Source of the DNA: Arthrobacter sp. Soil736
GTDB lineage: Bacteria; Actinomycetota; Actinomycetes; Actinomycetales; Micrococcaceae
Assembly (NCBI RefSeq): GCF_001428005.1
Contig: NZ_LMSB01000045.1
Coordinates: forward strand, 124,001 to 188,000
Direction of reading: 5' to 3'
Length of the DNA stretch: 64,000 nucleotides
How positions within the stretch are numbered: position 1 is the stretch's first letter; every line of letters starts with the position of its first letter. Both the position numbers and the translations under genes were made by a program. The notes beneath the pieces were generated by a model. That model ran no database searches. It was not told the DNA's origin and saw only the letters and a list, made by a program, of their open reading frames with translations. This document shows positions 42,116-50,277 of the stretch, one piece after another.

Positions 42116-43525
42116 TCAGTCCTGGGCGCACGGGGCCGCTCCGGCGGTTCCCGGCGTATTGGGTGCCCAGTCCGGGTAGGTGCGGGTGTCATTGGCCGGA
42201 ACCCAGCGTCCGGAGTCCACCACGTAGTCCCAGCCGAGGCCGGTCCGGCGGAGCTCCTCGATGCCGGCCAGCAGGCGCTGTGCATCCTCGAGCCGCGATC
42301 CCACGCCGAAGCTTGCGCGCAGGGATCCGGAGGGGAGGCCGAGGCGCTTGAGGAGCGGGTGGGCGCAGAAGCGGCCGTCCCGGAGTCCCACGCCGTGCTC
42401 GGCCGACAGGTAAGCGGCCACCAGGCCGGCGTCGTAACCGGCTAGGGAGAAGTTGACCACGCCGATCGTGTCCGTGTCCGGGTTGGTGTCGGAGAAAATC
42501 TGGTGGACGGTGACGCCGTCGATCTTCTGCAGCCCCTCGACAAGGAAGGACCGGATGGCGGCCTCATGCGCGTGCCATTGCTCCGGGTCCAGCGCCGCGA
42601 CCACCTGGGTTGCACGGGCAAGCGTGGCCGCGCCCAGGACGTTGGGGGAGCCGCCCTCATGGCGAGCGGGGCCGGTGGCCCAGCTGACGCCGTCGAGCCG
42701 GGCTTCGCTGACGGCGCCGCCGCCCGCGAGGTGGGGCGTGCCGGCGTCGAGCCAGTCCGGCCGCCCGACCAGCACGCCGGCGCCGAACGGCGCGTAGAGC
42801 TTGTGGCCCGAAAAGGCAACGTAGTCGACGTCGTCCGCGGCGATGTTGATCCGGCGGTGCGGCGCGAGCTGCGCCGCATCCACCGCGATCCTGGCACCGA
42901 ACTCGTGGGCCAGCGCGGCGAGGCGGCGGATGGGCAGGATTTCGCCGGTGACGTTGGAGGCGCCGGTGACGGCGAGGAGGCTGACGTCGCCGTGCTCCAG
43001 TTCGGCGCGCAGGGCTGCGATGGTGCCTTCAATCGTTTCGGACGCCACGACGCTGCGGTGCGGCACGCCCTGCCACGGCAGCAGGTTGGCGTGGTGCTCG
43101 ATGTCGAGGTACAGAACCTCGCCGGTGTGGTGGTGGTCCACCACGGGCAGGCAGCCGGCCAGCAGGTTCAGGGAATCGGTGGTGTTCCGGGTGAAGATCA
43201 CCGAGTCATCCGCGCGGCCGCCGACGAATTCGCGGACGATGTTCCGGGCATTCTCGTAGACGGAGGTGCTGATCTGCGACGCGTAGCCGGCGCCGCGGTG
43301 GACACTGGCGTAGAAGGGCAGGATCTCGTTGAGATAGGCCGACACAACGGACAGCGCCGGTGCGGACGCTCCGTAGTCGAGGTTGGCGTAGCGGACGTGT
43401 CCGCCCTGGATCAGCGGCGCCTGGATCTCGGCGCCGGTGACCGCAGCCAGGGGCCGGCCGGCAGCGGCAAAGCGGTCGTCAAGCAGTCCGGTGCCGCTGG
43501 TGGAAGGGAAGATTGCAGTCGTCAT
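42116..43525 (-). CDS. Class V aminotransferase/cysteine desulfurase-like PLP enzyme
   Basis: A 469-residue PLP enzyme. HRGAGYAS, DIEHHANLLPW (His144), VDAAQ (Asp216) and FSGHKLYAPFGAG (Lys242 as the Schiff-base Lys) are the SufS/NifS-like blocks. The C-terminal part has RDGRFCAHPLL, a Cys in a position like the catalytic one, though the rest of the loop differs from SufS. ATG 43525 has GAGGT upstream. The preceding SAM-IV riboswitch implies a role in sulfur amino-acid metabolism; the exact reaction (desulfurase, lyase or transaminase) cannot be set from sequence. Confidence 0.82.
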   Translation of the reverse strand: MTTAIFPSTSGTGLLDDRFAAAGRPLAAVTGAEIQAPLIQGGHVRYANLDYGASAPALSVVSAYLNEILPFYASVHRGAGYASQISTSVYENARNIVREFVGGRADDSVIFTRNTTDSLNLLAGCLPVVDHHHTGEVLYLDIEHHANLLPWQGVPHRSVVASETIEGTIAALRAELEHGDVSLLAVTGASNVTGEILPIRRLAALAHEFGARIAVDAAQLAPHRRINIAADDVDYVAFSGHKLYAPFGAGVLVGRPDWLDAGTPHLAGGGAVSEARLDGVSWATGPARHEGGSPNVLGAATLARATQVVAALDPEQWHAHEAAIRSFLVEGLQKIDGVTVHQIFSDTNPDTDTIGVVNFSLAGYDAGLVAAYLSAEHGVGLRDGRFCAHPLLKRLGLPSGSLRASFGVGSRLEDAQRLLAGIEELRRTGLGWDYVVDSGRWVPANDTRTYPDWAPNTPGTAGAAPCAQD

Positions 43526-43542
43526 GGGACCTCGCTCTGAAA

Positions 43543-43589
43543 GGACCCCTTGTGACGGGGATCCGCGCTTGCCGGGTCCGTTCCGGACC
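43543..43589 (-). promoter_or_regulatory. Hairpins between SAM-IV aptamer and the aminotransferase start (putative expression platform)
   Basis: Going toward the gene: GGTCCG-GAA-CGGACC (43589-43575), then GGATCCCC/GGGGTCC with a one-base bulge (43564-43543). The ribosome site GAGGT follows at once. No T tract is seen, so control of translation is more likely than termination. Confidence 0.55.
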
Positions 43590-43594
43590 GGCCT

Positions 43595-43673
43595 GGTCGT
43601 CACCCGGGGCACCCCACCGCGAATGGAGGGTTGCCGGCCAGCAAACCGGGGTTTCGCGCTGGCACTCGTGACC
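43595..43673 (-). promoter_or_regulatory. SAM-IV riboswitch aptamer
   Basis: Reading on the minus strand: GGTCACGAGTGCCAGCG, then a CCCCGG segment, TTGCTGGCCGGCAACCCTCC, a GCGGTGGGGTGCCCCGGGT segment and a closing GACGACC. These blocks in this order match the SAM-IV consensus known from Actinobacteria: P1 closing helix, GAGTGCCAGCG, GCTGGCCGGCAACCCTCC and the GGTGGGGTGCCCCGGGTGA core. It lies about 70 bases before the aminotransferase start. SAM binding would lower expression. The rest of the 318-base gap toward hisN (43674-43843) holds an AT-richer stretch with likely promoter sequence but no gene. Confidence 0.88.
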
Positions 43674-43843
43674 TGTTACGAGCCTAGGTCATCACGGCAG
43701 GCGATGAAAAAGACGGACGCGAATATTAAGCCGTTTGTTACGGAGGCGCTGAATTGCCCGGTTCGCCGAATATACGGCGGCGGACGCCTCCCTGAGGGGC
43801 GCCCGCCGTCGTAATATTTTCTTTTGAAGGATCCGGAAATGAC

Positions 43844-44656
43844 CTAGAGCAGATCATCCAGCTGCGGATTGAGGCGCCTGAGGACCTCCGAATGCAGGAT
43901 GGAGTTCGTGGCCAGGGCGTTGCCGCCGAACGGGCCGTCGGTGCCTTCCAGCGAGGTGAAGCGGCCGCCCGCTTCCGTGACGATGGGCACCAGTGCAGCC
44001 ATGTCATACAGGTTCAGTTCCGGCTCGCAGGCGATGTCGACAGCGCCTTCAGCCACCAGGCAGTAGGACCAGAAATCACCGAAGGCGCGTGTCCGCCATA
44101 CGTCCTCGGTAAGGCCGAGGAACTCGTCCAGGTTTCCCCGCTCCTTCCAGCCGCCGAGGCTGGAATAGGACAGCGAGGCGTCCGACAGTTTCGAGACATT
44201 CGAGACCTTGAGCCGGGTGGCGGCGGCAAGCGAACGGCCCATGTAGGCGCCGGCCCCCTTGGCAGCCCACCAGCGCTTGCCGAGTGCCGGCGCGCTCACC
44301 ACGCCCACTACGGGCTCGCCCTCATCGACGAGGGCGATCAGCGTGGCCCAGACGGGAACCCCGCGGACGAAGTTCTTGGTCCCGTCGATGGGGTCGATGA
44401 TCCAGCGCCGGGAGCCGTGGCCGGAACTGCCGAACTCCTCGCCGAGGACGGCATCGCGGGGGCGGGAACGGGAAAGTTGGCCGCGGATGGACTCCTCGGC
44501 GGCCTTGTCAGCATCGGTGACCGGCGTCAGATCTGGCTTGGTTTCGATCTGAAGGTCAAGCGCCTTGAACCGGCTCATGGTCTGGTCATCCACGGAATCC
44601 GCCAGCACATGGGCCAGTCGCAGGTCATCGTTGTAGCTCGAAGCGGGTTGGGTCAT
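43844..44656 (-). CDS. hisN: Histidinol-phosphatase, inositol monophosphatase family
   Basis: A 270-residue Mg-dependent phosphatase. The metal motifs are LGEEFG, RRWIIDPIDGTKNF and LYDMAALVPIVTEAGG. In Actinobacteria this subgroup removes phosphate from histidinol phosphate in histidine synthesis; a general inositol-phosphate phosphatase cannot be excluded. The length is usual. It follows rsgA by about 65 bases on the same strand. Confidence 0.9.
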   Translation of the reverse strand: MTQPASSYNDDLRLAHVLADSVDDQTMSRFKALDLQIETKPDLTPVTDADKAAEESIRGQLSRSRPRDAVLGEEFGSSGHGSRRWIIDPIDGTKNFVRGVPVWATLIALVDEGEPVVGVVSAPALGKRWWAAKGAGAYMGRSLAAATRLKVSNVSKLSDASLSYSSLGGWKERGNLDEFLGLTEDVWRTRAFGDFWSYCLVAEGAVDIACEPELNLYDMAALVPIVTEAGGRFTSLEGTDGPFGGNALATNSILHSEVLRRLNPQLDDLL

Positions 44657-44722
44657 GGTTCCAAACTACCGTCAAAGGCCCGGCCGGGCGGGGATGTCTG
44701 CCTGCGGGAGGCGCCGCGGAGC

Positions 44723-45838
44723 CTAGCTGACGCTGCCGAGCTCCTTCGTTTCCTGCGCCTCCATGCGGGGATCGGTGCCAAGCAGGCGGCGCAGCGACGC
44801 GAGCCGGGCAGCTCCGGAGGGGCCCGCGTGGCCGGCCGAAACCCAGGCGTCCACGCCGCAGTTGACAGCGGTGGCATCGTGTTTGCAGCCGCGTTCGCAG
44901 GCCTCTGTGCCAGGCGCCAGGTCGGGGAACGAATGGAGGATCCGGTCCGGGTCAACGTGCGCCAGGCCGAAGGAGCGGATGCCGGGGGTGTCAATGATCC
45001 AGCTTCCCGTGGGGGCGTCGGCCAGTTTGAGTGCCAGGGCCGACGACGACGTGTGCCGGCCGCGCCCCGTGACGGCGTTAACGCCGCCGGTGGCCCGTTC
45101 CGCCCCGGTCAGGGCGTTGACCATGGTGGATTTGCCGACGCCGGAGTGGCCCAGCATCACCGTGACCTTGCCGTCCAGGTGGGCGCGGAGCTGCGAGACC
45201 GCCTCGACGTCAAGCCGGGCGGACAGGCCGTCGTCGGACCGGGCATCGATGCCCGACGCCGCGGAGTCGGCCGTGCGGCTAATGATGACGGGGAAGTCGA
45301 GGTGCCGGTAGTTGTCGAGCAGATCGGCCGGGTCTTTGACGTCCGCCTTGGTGACGAGCAGCAGCGGCTCGATGCCGGCGTCGTACGCTGCGACGAGGGC
45401 GCGGTCAATGAAGCCGGTGCGCGGTTCCGGGTTGGCGGCGGCCACGACCACCACCAACTGGTCCGCGTTGGCCACTACCGCGCGTTCGATCGGGTCCGTG
45501 TCGTCGGCGCTGCGGCGCAGGAGCGTCTTCCGGTCCTGGATCCTCACGAGGCGCGCAAGCGTGTCCGGGTCGCCGGACACGTCGCCCACGAGGGACACGA
45601 AGTCGCCGGCCACCACAGGGGAGCGGCGGAGTTCGCGGGCCCGGGCGGCGATGACCGTCCGCTCATGGCCGGAGTCCTCGCCCACCACGGCCGTGTAGCG
45701 CCCTCGGTCAACGGTGATGATGCGCCCGGTGACGGCGTCCTCATAGGCGGGACGGTCCTTGGTGCGGGGCCGCGACCCCTTCTTGTTGGGGCGGATCCTG
45801 ACATCGGACTCGTCCCAGGAGTCAGTGCTGCGTGCCAC
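44723..45838 (-). CDS. rsgA: Ribosome small subunit-dependent GTPase A
   Basis: A 371-residue GTPase that helps mature the 30S subunit. An N-terminal OB fold (TGRIITVDRGRYTAVVG), then the circularly permuted GTPase motifs: KAD (NKxD-like, VTKADVK), Walker A GHSGVGKST, DTPGIRSFGL, and a C-terminal zinc cluster CERGCKH...NCGV. GTG 45838 was chosen: AGGGA is six bases upstream and the reading begins inside the end of aroA, so they overlap by 17 bases and are probably coupled. Confidence 0.93.
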   Translation of the reverse strand: MARSTDSWDESDVRIRPNKKGSRPRTKDRPAYEDAVTGRIITVDRGRYTAVVGEDSGHERTVIAARARELRRSPVVAGDFVSLVGDVSGDPDTLARLVRIQDRKTLLRRSADDTDPIERAVVANADQLVVVVAAANPEPRTGFIDRALVAAYDAGIEPLLLVTKADVKDPADLLDNYRHLDFPVIISRTADSAASGIDARSDDGLSARLDVEAVSQLRAHLDGKVTVMLGHSGVGKSTMVNALTGAERATGGVNAVTGRGRHTSSSALALKLADAPTGSWIIDTPGIRSFGLAHVDPDRILHSFPDLAPGTEACERGCKHDATAVNCGVDAWVSAGHAGPSGAARLASLRRLLGTDPRMEAQETKELGSVS

Positions 45839-47216
45839 CGGGAGTCCCTGCGCCGTTCCCATGGGCAGGGGCGCTGCCCTGCGCGAGCATGTCCGCCCAC
45901 AGCTGCGGGAAGTCCGGCATGGTCTTCGCCGTCGTGGCGATGTCCTGCACTTCGATGCCGTGCACGGCCAGGCCGAGGATCGCACCCGCCGTGGCCATCC
46001 GGTGGTCCGCGTAGCTGTACACGACGCCGGCACGGAGGGGCGCGGGCCGGATGATGAGTCCGTCGGCTGTTTCTTCGGCGTCGCCGCCGAGCCGGTTGAT
46101 TTCAGTGACCAGCGCCGCGAGCCTGTCCGTTTCGTGCCCGCGCAGGTGGGCGATGCCGCTCAGCCGCGAGGGGCCGGTGGCCAGCGCGCAGAGCGCGGCG
46201 ACGGTGGGAGCGAGCTCGCTGGTTTCCGCGAAGTTGCCGCCCTTGATTTCACTGCCGCCGGTGACCGTGAGCGTTCCGGCCTCCAAAGTCACGGTTGCCC
46301 CCATGTCGCTGAGGATGCTCCGCCAGAGATCGCCCACCTGGGTGGTGTGTTCTGGCCAGTCCGGGATCCGGACGGTACCGCGCGACGCGAGGGCGGCGGC
46401 CAGGAAGGGCCCGGCGTTCGAGAGGTCCTGCTCGATTCTTTGATCGAAGGCGCGGATTGCCCCCGGGCTGACGATCCAGTGGTTCGGTGTGGAGTCGTCC
46501 ACGGAGACGCCGACTCCGCGCAGCACGGCCACCGTCATGTTGATGTGGTCCAGGCTCGGCACGGCGCTTCCCGCATGCTCAAGGTGCAGTCCCTCGGTGA
46601 ACCGTGCCCCGACGAGCAGCAGGGCCGAGACGAACTGGGAGGACGCGCTGGCATCAATGACGAGGTGTCCGCCGCGGACCTCGCCCGTGCCGGCAACACG
46701 GAACGGCAGGGAGGCGGGCATTCCGCCGGATTCACCGCTCACGGCGACGCCGAGCGCAACGAGGGCTTCGATGATGGTTCCCATCGGCCGTTCCCGGGCG
46801 TGGGGATCGCCGTCGAAAACGGTGGTGCCGCTCCGCAGGGCCGCCAGCGGCGGGACGAAGCGCATGACCGTGCCGGCCAGTCCGCAGTCGATGTCCGCTT
46901 CCTGGCCGCCGGAACGCGGCGGGATGGGCGTTACCTCGAGGTCCGGGCCGAAGGCGCCGTCGCCCGGCACCTCGCGGACGTCTGCGCCGAGTTGGCGCAG
47001 CGCCCCGATCATCAGGGCGGAATCACGGGAATGCAGCGGGGCCCGCAGCCGGCACGGACCGTCGGCCAGCGCGGCGAGCACGAGATACCTGTTGGTCAGG
47101 GACTTCGAACCGGGGACGCGGACAGTTGCGTCCACGGGCCGGTCCGCAAACGGCGCCGGCCAATGCGGCGTGACCCCGGTGTTTTCGTCGGGCACGCCCG
47201 TGATGGATCCTGTCAT
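45822..47216 (-). CDS. aroA: 3-phosphoshikimate 1-carboxyvinyltransferase (EPSP synthase)
   Basis: A 464-residue enzyme of the shikimate pathway, joining shikimate-3-phosphate and PEP. VPGSKSLTNRYLVLAALADG, CGLAGTVMRFVPPLAA, DPHARERPMG, DASASSQFVSALLL and SYADHRMATAGAILGL are family blocks. Slightly long for AroA, with a short Gly/Ala tail. The aroA-rsgA-hisN order is common among Actinobacteria. The ATG has only a tight AGCAGGA ahead of it. Confidence 0.95.
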   Translation of the reverse strand: MTGSITGVPDENTGVTPHWPAPFADRPVDATVRVPGSKSLTNRYLVLAALADGPCRLRAPLHSRDSALMIGALRQLGADVREVPGDGAFGPDLEVTPIPPRSGGQEADIDCGLAGTVMRFVPPLAALRSGTTVFDGDPHARERPMGTIIEALVALGVAVSGESGGMPASLPFRVAGTGEVRGGHLVIDASASSQFVSALLLVGARFTEGLHLEHAGSAVPSLDHINMTVAVLRGVGVSVDDSTPNHWIVSPGAIRAFDQRIEQDLSNAGPFLAAALASRGTVRIPDWPEHTTQVGDLWRSILSDMGATVTLEAGTLTVTGGSEIKGGNFAETSELAPTVAALCALATGPSRLSGIAHLRGHETDRLAALVTEINRLGGDAEETADGLIIRPAPLRAGVVYSYADHRMATAGAILGLAVHGIEVQDIATTAKTMPDFPQLWADMLAQGSAPAHGNGAGTPGGTQH

Positions 47217-47222
47217 TCCTGC

Positions 47223-47771
47223 TTATGCCCCCACTGCGTGGTCAACGGCCTTGCGAACTGCCTTATCCGCCTTGTGGAGCTTCTTGCCGGTGGTTTTGCG
47301 GGCGTCCGCAGCCAGGTGGCTTGCCGTCTTCCGGGCGTCGGCGGCGAGGTGCTCCGCGCGCCAGGCCAGGCTGGGCTTGCCGGCCGTGTCCACCGAGGCC
47401 AGCAGCACTCCGCCGGCGAGCGTGACGTTCTTCAGCAACTGGGTGCGGCGCGCGTCCCTGCCTTCCTTGCTGCTGATATCCGCGCTGCGCCATTCAACGT
47501 ACGCGTTCAGCGCCGAGATAACCGCCAGGAGAGTCGCCGAAAACCGCGCGAACTTGCCGAGGGCGAAGAGGACGCCGGCACCCACCTGGGTCCCGCCGAT
47601 GAGCCGCGCCAGGACCTTCTCGTCGGCCTGGAAGGGAAGGGTGTCAGCGGCACGGCGCAGGAGGGGTGACAACTGTTCCACAGTGTCGTCCGCATTCCTG
47701 AGCTTGTCCACGCCGGCGAGGACGAAACTTGAGGCCAGCATCGGCCGGGCGAGAAAACGGACAAAGGACAT
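47223..47771 (-). CDS. DoxX family membrane protein
   Basis: A 182-residue protein with four membrane segments (FLARPMLASSFVLAGVDKL, GTQVGAGVLFALGKF and two more) as in DoxX, and a C-terminal tail of about 45 residues with two near-identical HLAADARKT stretches. AGGAGG lies before the ATG. DoxX proteins take part in thiol and oxidative-stress complexes in mycobacteria; here it lies between aroA and the sigR promoter region. Role inferred from family only. Confidence 0.85.
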   Translation of the reverse strand: MSFVRFLARPMLASSFVLAGVDKLRNADDTVEQLSPLLRRAADTLPFQADEKVLARLIGGTQVGAGVLFALGKFARFSATLLAVISALNAYVEWRSADISSKEGRDARRTQLLKNVTLAGGVLLASVDTAGKPSLAWRAEHLAADARKTASHLAADARKTTGKKLHKADKAVRKAVDHAVGA

Positions 47772-47838
47772 GAATTTCCTCCTGGATGGACGAGCCACGG
47801 TTTCTGCGGCGGAGTCGGTTCTAGTCTTGCACTTTTGT

Positions 47839-47864
47839 GGAATATTTGCCTGCCACGCGTCGTT
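47839..47864 (+). promoter_or_regulatory. SigR/SigH-type promoter upstream of sigR
   Basis: GGAAT (47839-47843), an 18-base spacer, then GTT (47862-47864). This is an exact match to the GGAAT-N18-GTT consensus of the thiol-stress sigma factor SigR/SigH. It points toward sigR with a leader of about 200 bases to the first in-frame upstream start and about 420 to ATG 48288, consistent with autoregulation. Confidence 0.7.
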
Positions 47865-48273
47865 GTCGAATACAGGCCCGGAACAGCCTTTTCGGACAAT
47901 GGTCCTGGGCGGTTGCCGGGATTGCATCGTGACCGGGGCGTTGCCCCGGCCGGCCCTATCGCAGTTCCATGCACGCGGGCTGGCCTGCGGCCGCGGCGTG
48001 CCGGACACGTGGGTGCTTGATACGAGCTTGATACGCGGGAACAGTCCTGTAGCGCGGGACAGTGGAGTGGAGATGGAGCTTTGACTTTGGTGAAGGATGC
48101 TGTGGGGCTGCGAAGTCCCTCCCTGCTGCGCCCCTTTGAGGCGGCGGAGCTCAAGTTTGAGGCGGCTGAGGTCAGGATGTTTGACGTCCCGGAGTTTGAC
48201 GTGCCCGGGGCAGGGTCCGCCGGGGCGGTATCTGGCGGCGGGCGCGACTCAGGGCCGCTTCCGCGGATCACAG

Positions 48274-48279
48274 TAGACT
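48274..48279 (+). promoter_or_regulatory. Putative promoter -10 (TAGACT) near sigR ATG
   Basis: TAGACT ends 8 bases before the ATG at 48288, with no Shine-Dalgarno sequence: a candidate constitutive, leaderless start of the short SigR form. Confidence 0.5.
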
Positions 48280-48287
48280 TGAACGCA

Positions 48288-49031
48288 ATGAGCACCGTTG
48301 ATCCGGCCCTAGAGGCCACACAGGAGGAGGACGCCCGAGACGGCGCCCAGGTCATCACCACGTCGGCGGCCCGCGAGCAGGCACTTGAGCAGGCCGAGGA
48401 AATCGACGTCGCATCCGAGAGCCCTGAAGCCCGCCGGATCCGTTTTGAGCGCGACGCGATGCAATACGTTGACCAGCTGTATTCAGCGGCAATGCGGATG
48501 GCCAGGAACCCGGCAGACGCCGAGGACCTGGTCCAGGAGGCCTACACTAAGGCGTTTTCGGCGTTTCACCAGTACAAACCGGGCACAAATCTGAAGGCCT
48601 GGCTGTACAGGATCCTGACAAATACATACATCAACCTCTACCGGAAGCGGCAGCGCGAGCCGCTGCAGTCGAATTCGGACACCATCGAGGACTGGCAGCT
48701 CGCCCGGGCCGAATCCCACACCTCCAGCGGACTCCGCTCGGCTGAGGCGGAGGCCCTGGACCACCTGCCTGATTCGGACGTCAAGCGGGCGCTGCAGGCC
48801 ATCCCGGAGGAGTTCCGGCTCGCTGTCTACTTCGCCGACGTCGAGGGCTTCGCGTACAAGGAAATTTCAGACATCATGAACACGCCCATCGGCACTGTCA
48901 TGTCCCGGTTGCACCGGGGCCGAAAGATGCTGCGGGACATGTTGGCGGATTACGCCGCCGAACGGGGATTCAAAGCTGCTCCGGACACCAATGCGGCAGC
49001 GGAAAGCAACAATCAGGAGAACAGGAAATGA
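48288..49031 (+). CDS. sigR: RNA polymerase sigma factor SigR/SigH (ECF, thiol-oxidative stress)
   Basis: A 247-residue ECF sigma factor. Region 2 (YVDQLYSAAMRMARNPADAEDLVQEAYTKAF, KAWLYRILTNTYINLYRKRQRE) and region 4 (LQAIPEEFRLAVYFADVEGFAYKEISDIMNTPIGTVMSRLHRGRKML) are clear. It is coupled to the zinc anti-sigma factor rsrA by ATGA. The frame stays open upstream to TTG 48081 (GTG 48090 also in frame), which would add up to 69 residues (LLRPFEAAELKFEAAEVRMF and on). In Streptomyces a longer, unstable SigR-prime is made from a SigR-driven promoter, and the same layout is seen here. Confidence 0.92.
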   Translation: MSTVDPALEATQEEDARDGAQVITTSAAREQALEQAEEIDVASESPEARRIRFERDAMQYVDQLYSAAMRMARNPADAEDLVQEAYTKAFSAFHQYKPGTNLKAWLYRILTNTYINLYRKRQREPLQSNSDTIEDWQLARAESHTSSGLRSAEAEALDHLPDSDVKRALQAIPEEFRLAVYFADVEGFAYKEISDIMNTPIGTVMSRLHRGRKMLRDMLADYAAERGFKAAPDTNAAAESNNQENRK

Positions 49032-49288
49032 GCGACTGCCAGGGATTGGGCGATTGCGACGACGCCCGGATGCAACGCATCTACGAGTACCTAGATGGAG
49101 CGCTGACCCGCGGTGACCTTGCGGAAATCAAGCATCACCTGGACGAGTGTCCGGAATGCACGCAACAGTACGATCTCGAGTGCGTCATCCGGAACATGGT
49201 GAAGCGGTCCTGCACCGAAGCCGCGCCGGAGAACCTGAAGAACGCGATCCTGGACAGGATCCACAACATCCGGCCCGTGGACGCCTGA
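49028..49288 (+). CDS. rsrA: Zinc-binding anti-sigma factor RsrA
   Basis: An 86-residue ZAS-family protein. The HxxxCxxC motif is H37-LDE-C41-PE-C44, with Cys10 in place of the usual Cys11. It holds SigR inactive in reducing conditions and releases it when disulfides form. Also Cys4, Cys52 and Cys62. The start overlaps the sigR stop by four bases. Followed by the strong terminator at 49316. Confidence 0.95.
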   Translation: MSDCQGLGDCDDARMQRIYEYLDGALTRGDLAEIKHHLDECPECTQQYDLECVIRNMVKRSCTEAAPENLKNAILDRIHNIRPVDA

Positions 49289-49315
49289 GGTCGGTGCACG
49301 CCTGAGGCCGGGCCA

Positions 49316-49373
49316 AAGCTTAAACGAAGTGCCCCCGCAACCAGCAGGTTGCGGGGGCACTTCGTTTAAGCTT
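49316..49373. terminator. 27-base perfect inverted repeat, bidirectional terminator
   Basis: 49316-49342 is the exact complement of 49347-49373, loop AGCA; the ends are AAGCTTAAACGAAG and CTTCGTTTAAGCTT, so both strands carry T-rich 3' ends. It closes sigR-rsrA on one side and the bL37 gene on the other. Confidence 0.9.
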
Positions 49374-49389
49374 CGGTTCTAGCCGTGGC

Positions 49390-49464
49390 TTAGGTGTTGG
49401 GGCGCTTCCCGTGGTTAGCGCCGCCACGCTTACGGTCACGGCGTTTACGTGCACGCTTGCTCAT
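49390..49464 (-). CDS. Ribosomal protein bL37, 24 residues
   Basis: Minus strand: MSKRARKRRDRKRGGANHGK then RPNT. AAGGAGG sits seven bases before the ATG. Size, basic composition and the ANHGKRPN ending match the small actinobacterial large-subunit protein bL37, known from mycobacterial ribosome structures and encoded by the sigH-rshA locus there. It is usually missed by gene finders because of its length. Confidence 0.82.
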   Translation of the reverse strand: MSKRARKRRDRKRGGANHGKRPNT

Positions 49465-49656
49465 AGCTGGCCTCCTTAATATCGGTACTCGAAAGAGCTG
49501 CCCTCAAGTCTCCCACATCGGTGGACGGGCCGCGAACCGGCTCCCGGTGCGCGGAACTGAAGGCGGATGTCCCTCCCGGCGTATGCGCTGACCGGGCCGC
49601 GGAAGCCGGCGTTTGGTGATCGGCGGAGGCAGGACCGTAGGAGCCCCAGATGACGT

Positions 49657-50277
49657 TCACGGCTCAGCCTTCAACGAATTCCTGATCGAAATGCGTGCCT
49701 GGTCAAGCACCGTCCGCACGGTCTCCAGCATGACGGGCGTCAGCGGCCGCGTGCTGGCCTGCGTCCGAAGTTCCACCCGCAGGTCATCCCGGAAGGCCTG
49801 GAGCAGCATCTCCGCCTCCTTGAGCATGCGGTGTCCCTCCGGGGAGGACCGGGCAGTCGAGCCGGTGAAGTCGGCTGTCCTGGCAGCGGAGCGGGCAGCT
49901 TCTGCCGTGGCCGCCAGGTCCGCGCGCAGACCCCGCATGTTACTGCGGATGTCGGCCCGCAGGGCGTCCGCCAGCCGCCGGACAGACGCGGCGATGTCAT
50001 TTTCCACGTTCGCGAGTTCGTCACGCCGGCTGTTCAGCTCGGCCAGGCCTGCCGCCGTGATGCGGTAGTTGGTGCGCCGGCCCTCCGCTTCCGTGGCAAC
50101 GAGCCCCTCTTCCTCCAGTTTCCCGAGCCGTGGATAAATCGTGCCGGCGCTGGGGGAGTAGGTGCCGCCGAACCTTTCGCTCAAGGCTTTGATGAGCTCG
50201 TAGCCGTGCTTGGGCCCGGATTCCAGGAGCGCGAGGAGGTACAGGCGCAGCGCGCCGTGGGCAAAGACCGGGGGCAT
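49657..50277 (-). CDS. PadR-family transcriptional regulator
   Basis: A 206-residue protein: winged helix with LLALLESGPKHGYELIKAL, then SPSAGTIYPRLGKLEEEGLV and RRTNYRITAAG as in PadR, and a long helical C-terminus. The start overlaps the DUF4097 gene stop as TGATG, so the regulator is second in the operon. It most probably binds the GATATATCGC repeats upstream and represses its own operon. Between it and bL37 lie about 190 bases (49465-49656) with no other gene seen. Confidence 0.9.
   Translation of the reverse strand: MPPVFAHGALRLYLLALLESGPKHGYELIKALSERFGGTYSPSAGTIYPRLGKLEEEGLVATEAEGRRTNYRITAAGLAELNSRRDELANVENDIAASVRRLADALRADIRSNMRGLRADLAATAEAARSAARTADFTGSTARSSPEGHRMLKEAEMLLQAFRDDLRVELRTQASTRPLTPVMLETVRTVLDQARISIRNSLKAEP

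Noticed and set aside
43892..46054. 720-codon open frame on the plus strand opposite hisN and rsgA
   Set aside because: It is antisense to two well-recognised genes and has the Arg/Gly/Val/Asp-rich make-up of high-GC antisense frames.
48030..48060. Second SigR-like promoter (GGGAAC...) closer to sigR
   Set aside because: No GTT at the required distance; the GGAAT-N18-GTT at 47839 is a much better match.
45759..48084. Two long plus-strand open frames opposite aroA and doxX
   Set aside because: Both overlap clear genes on the other strand and resemble no family.
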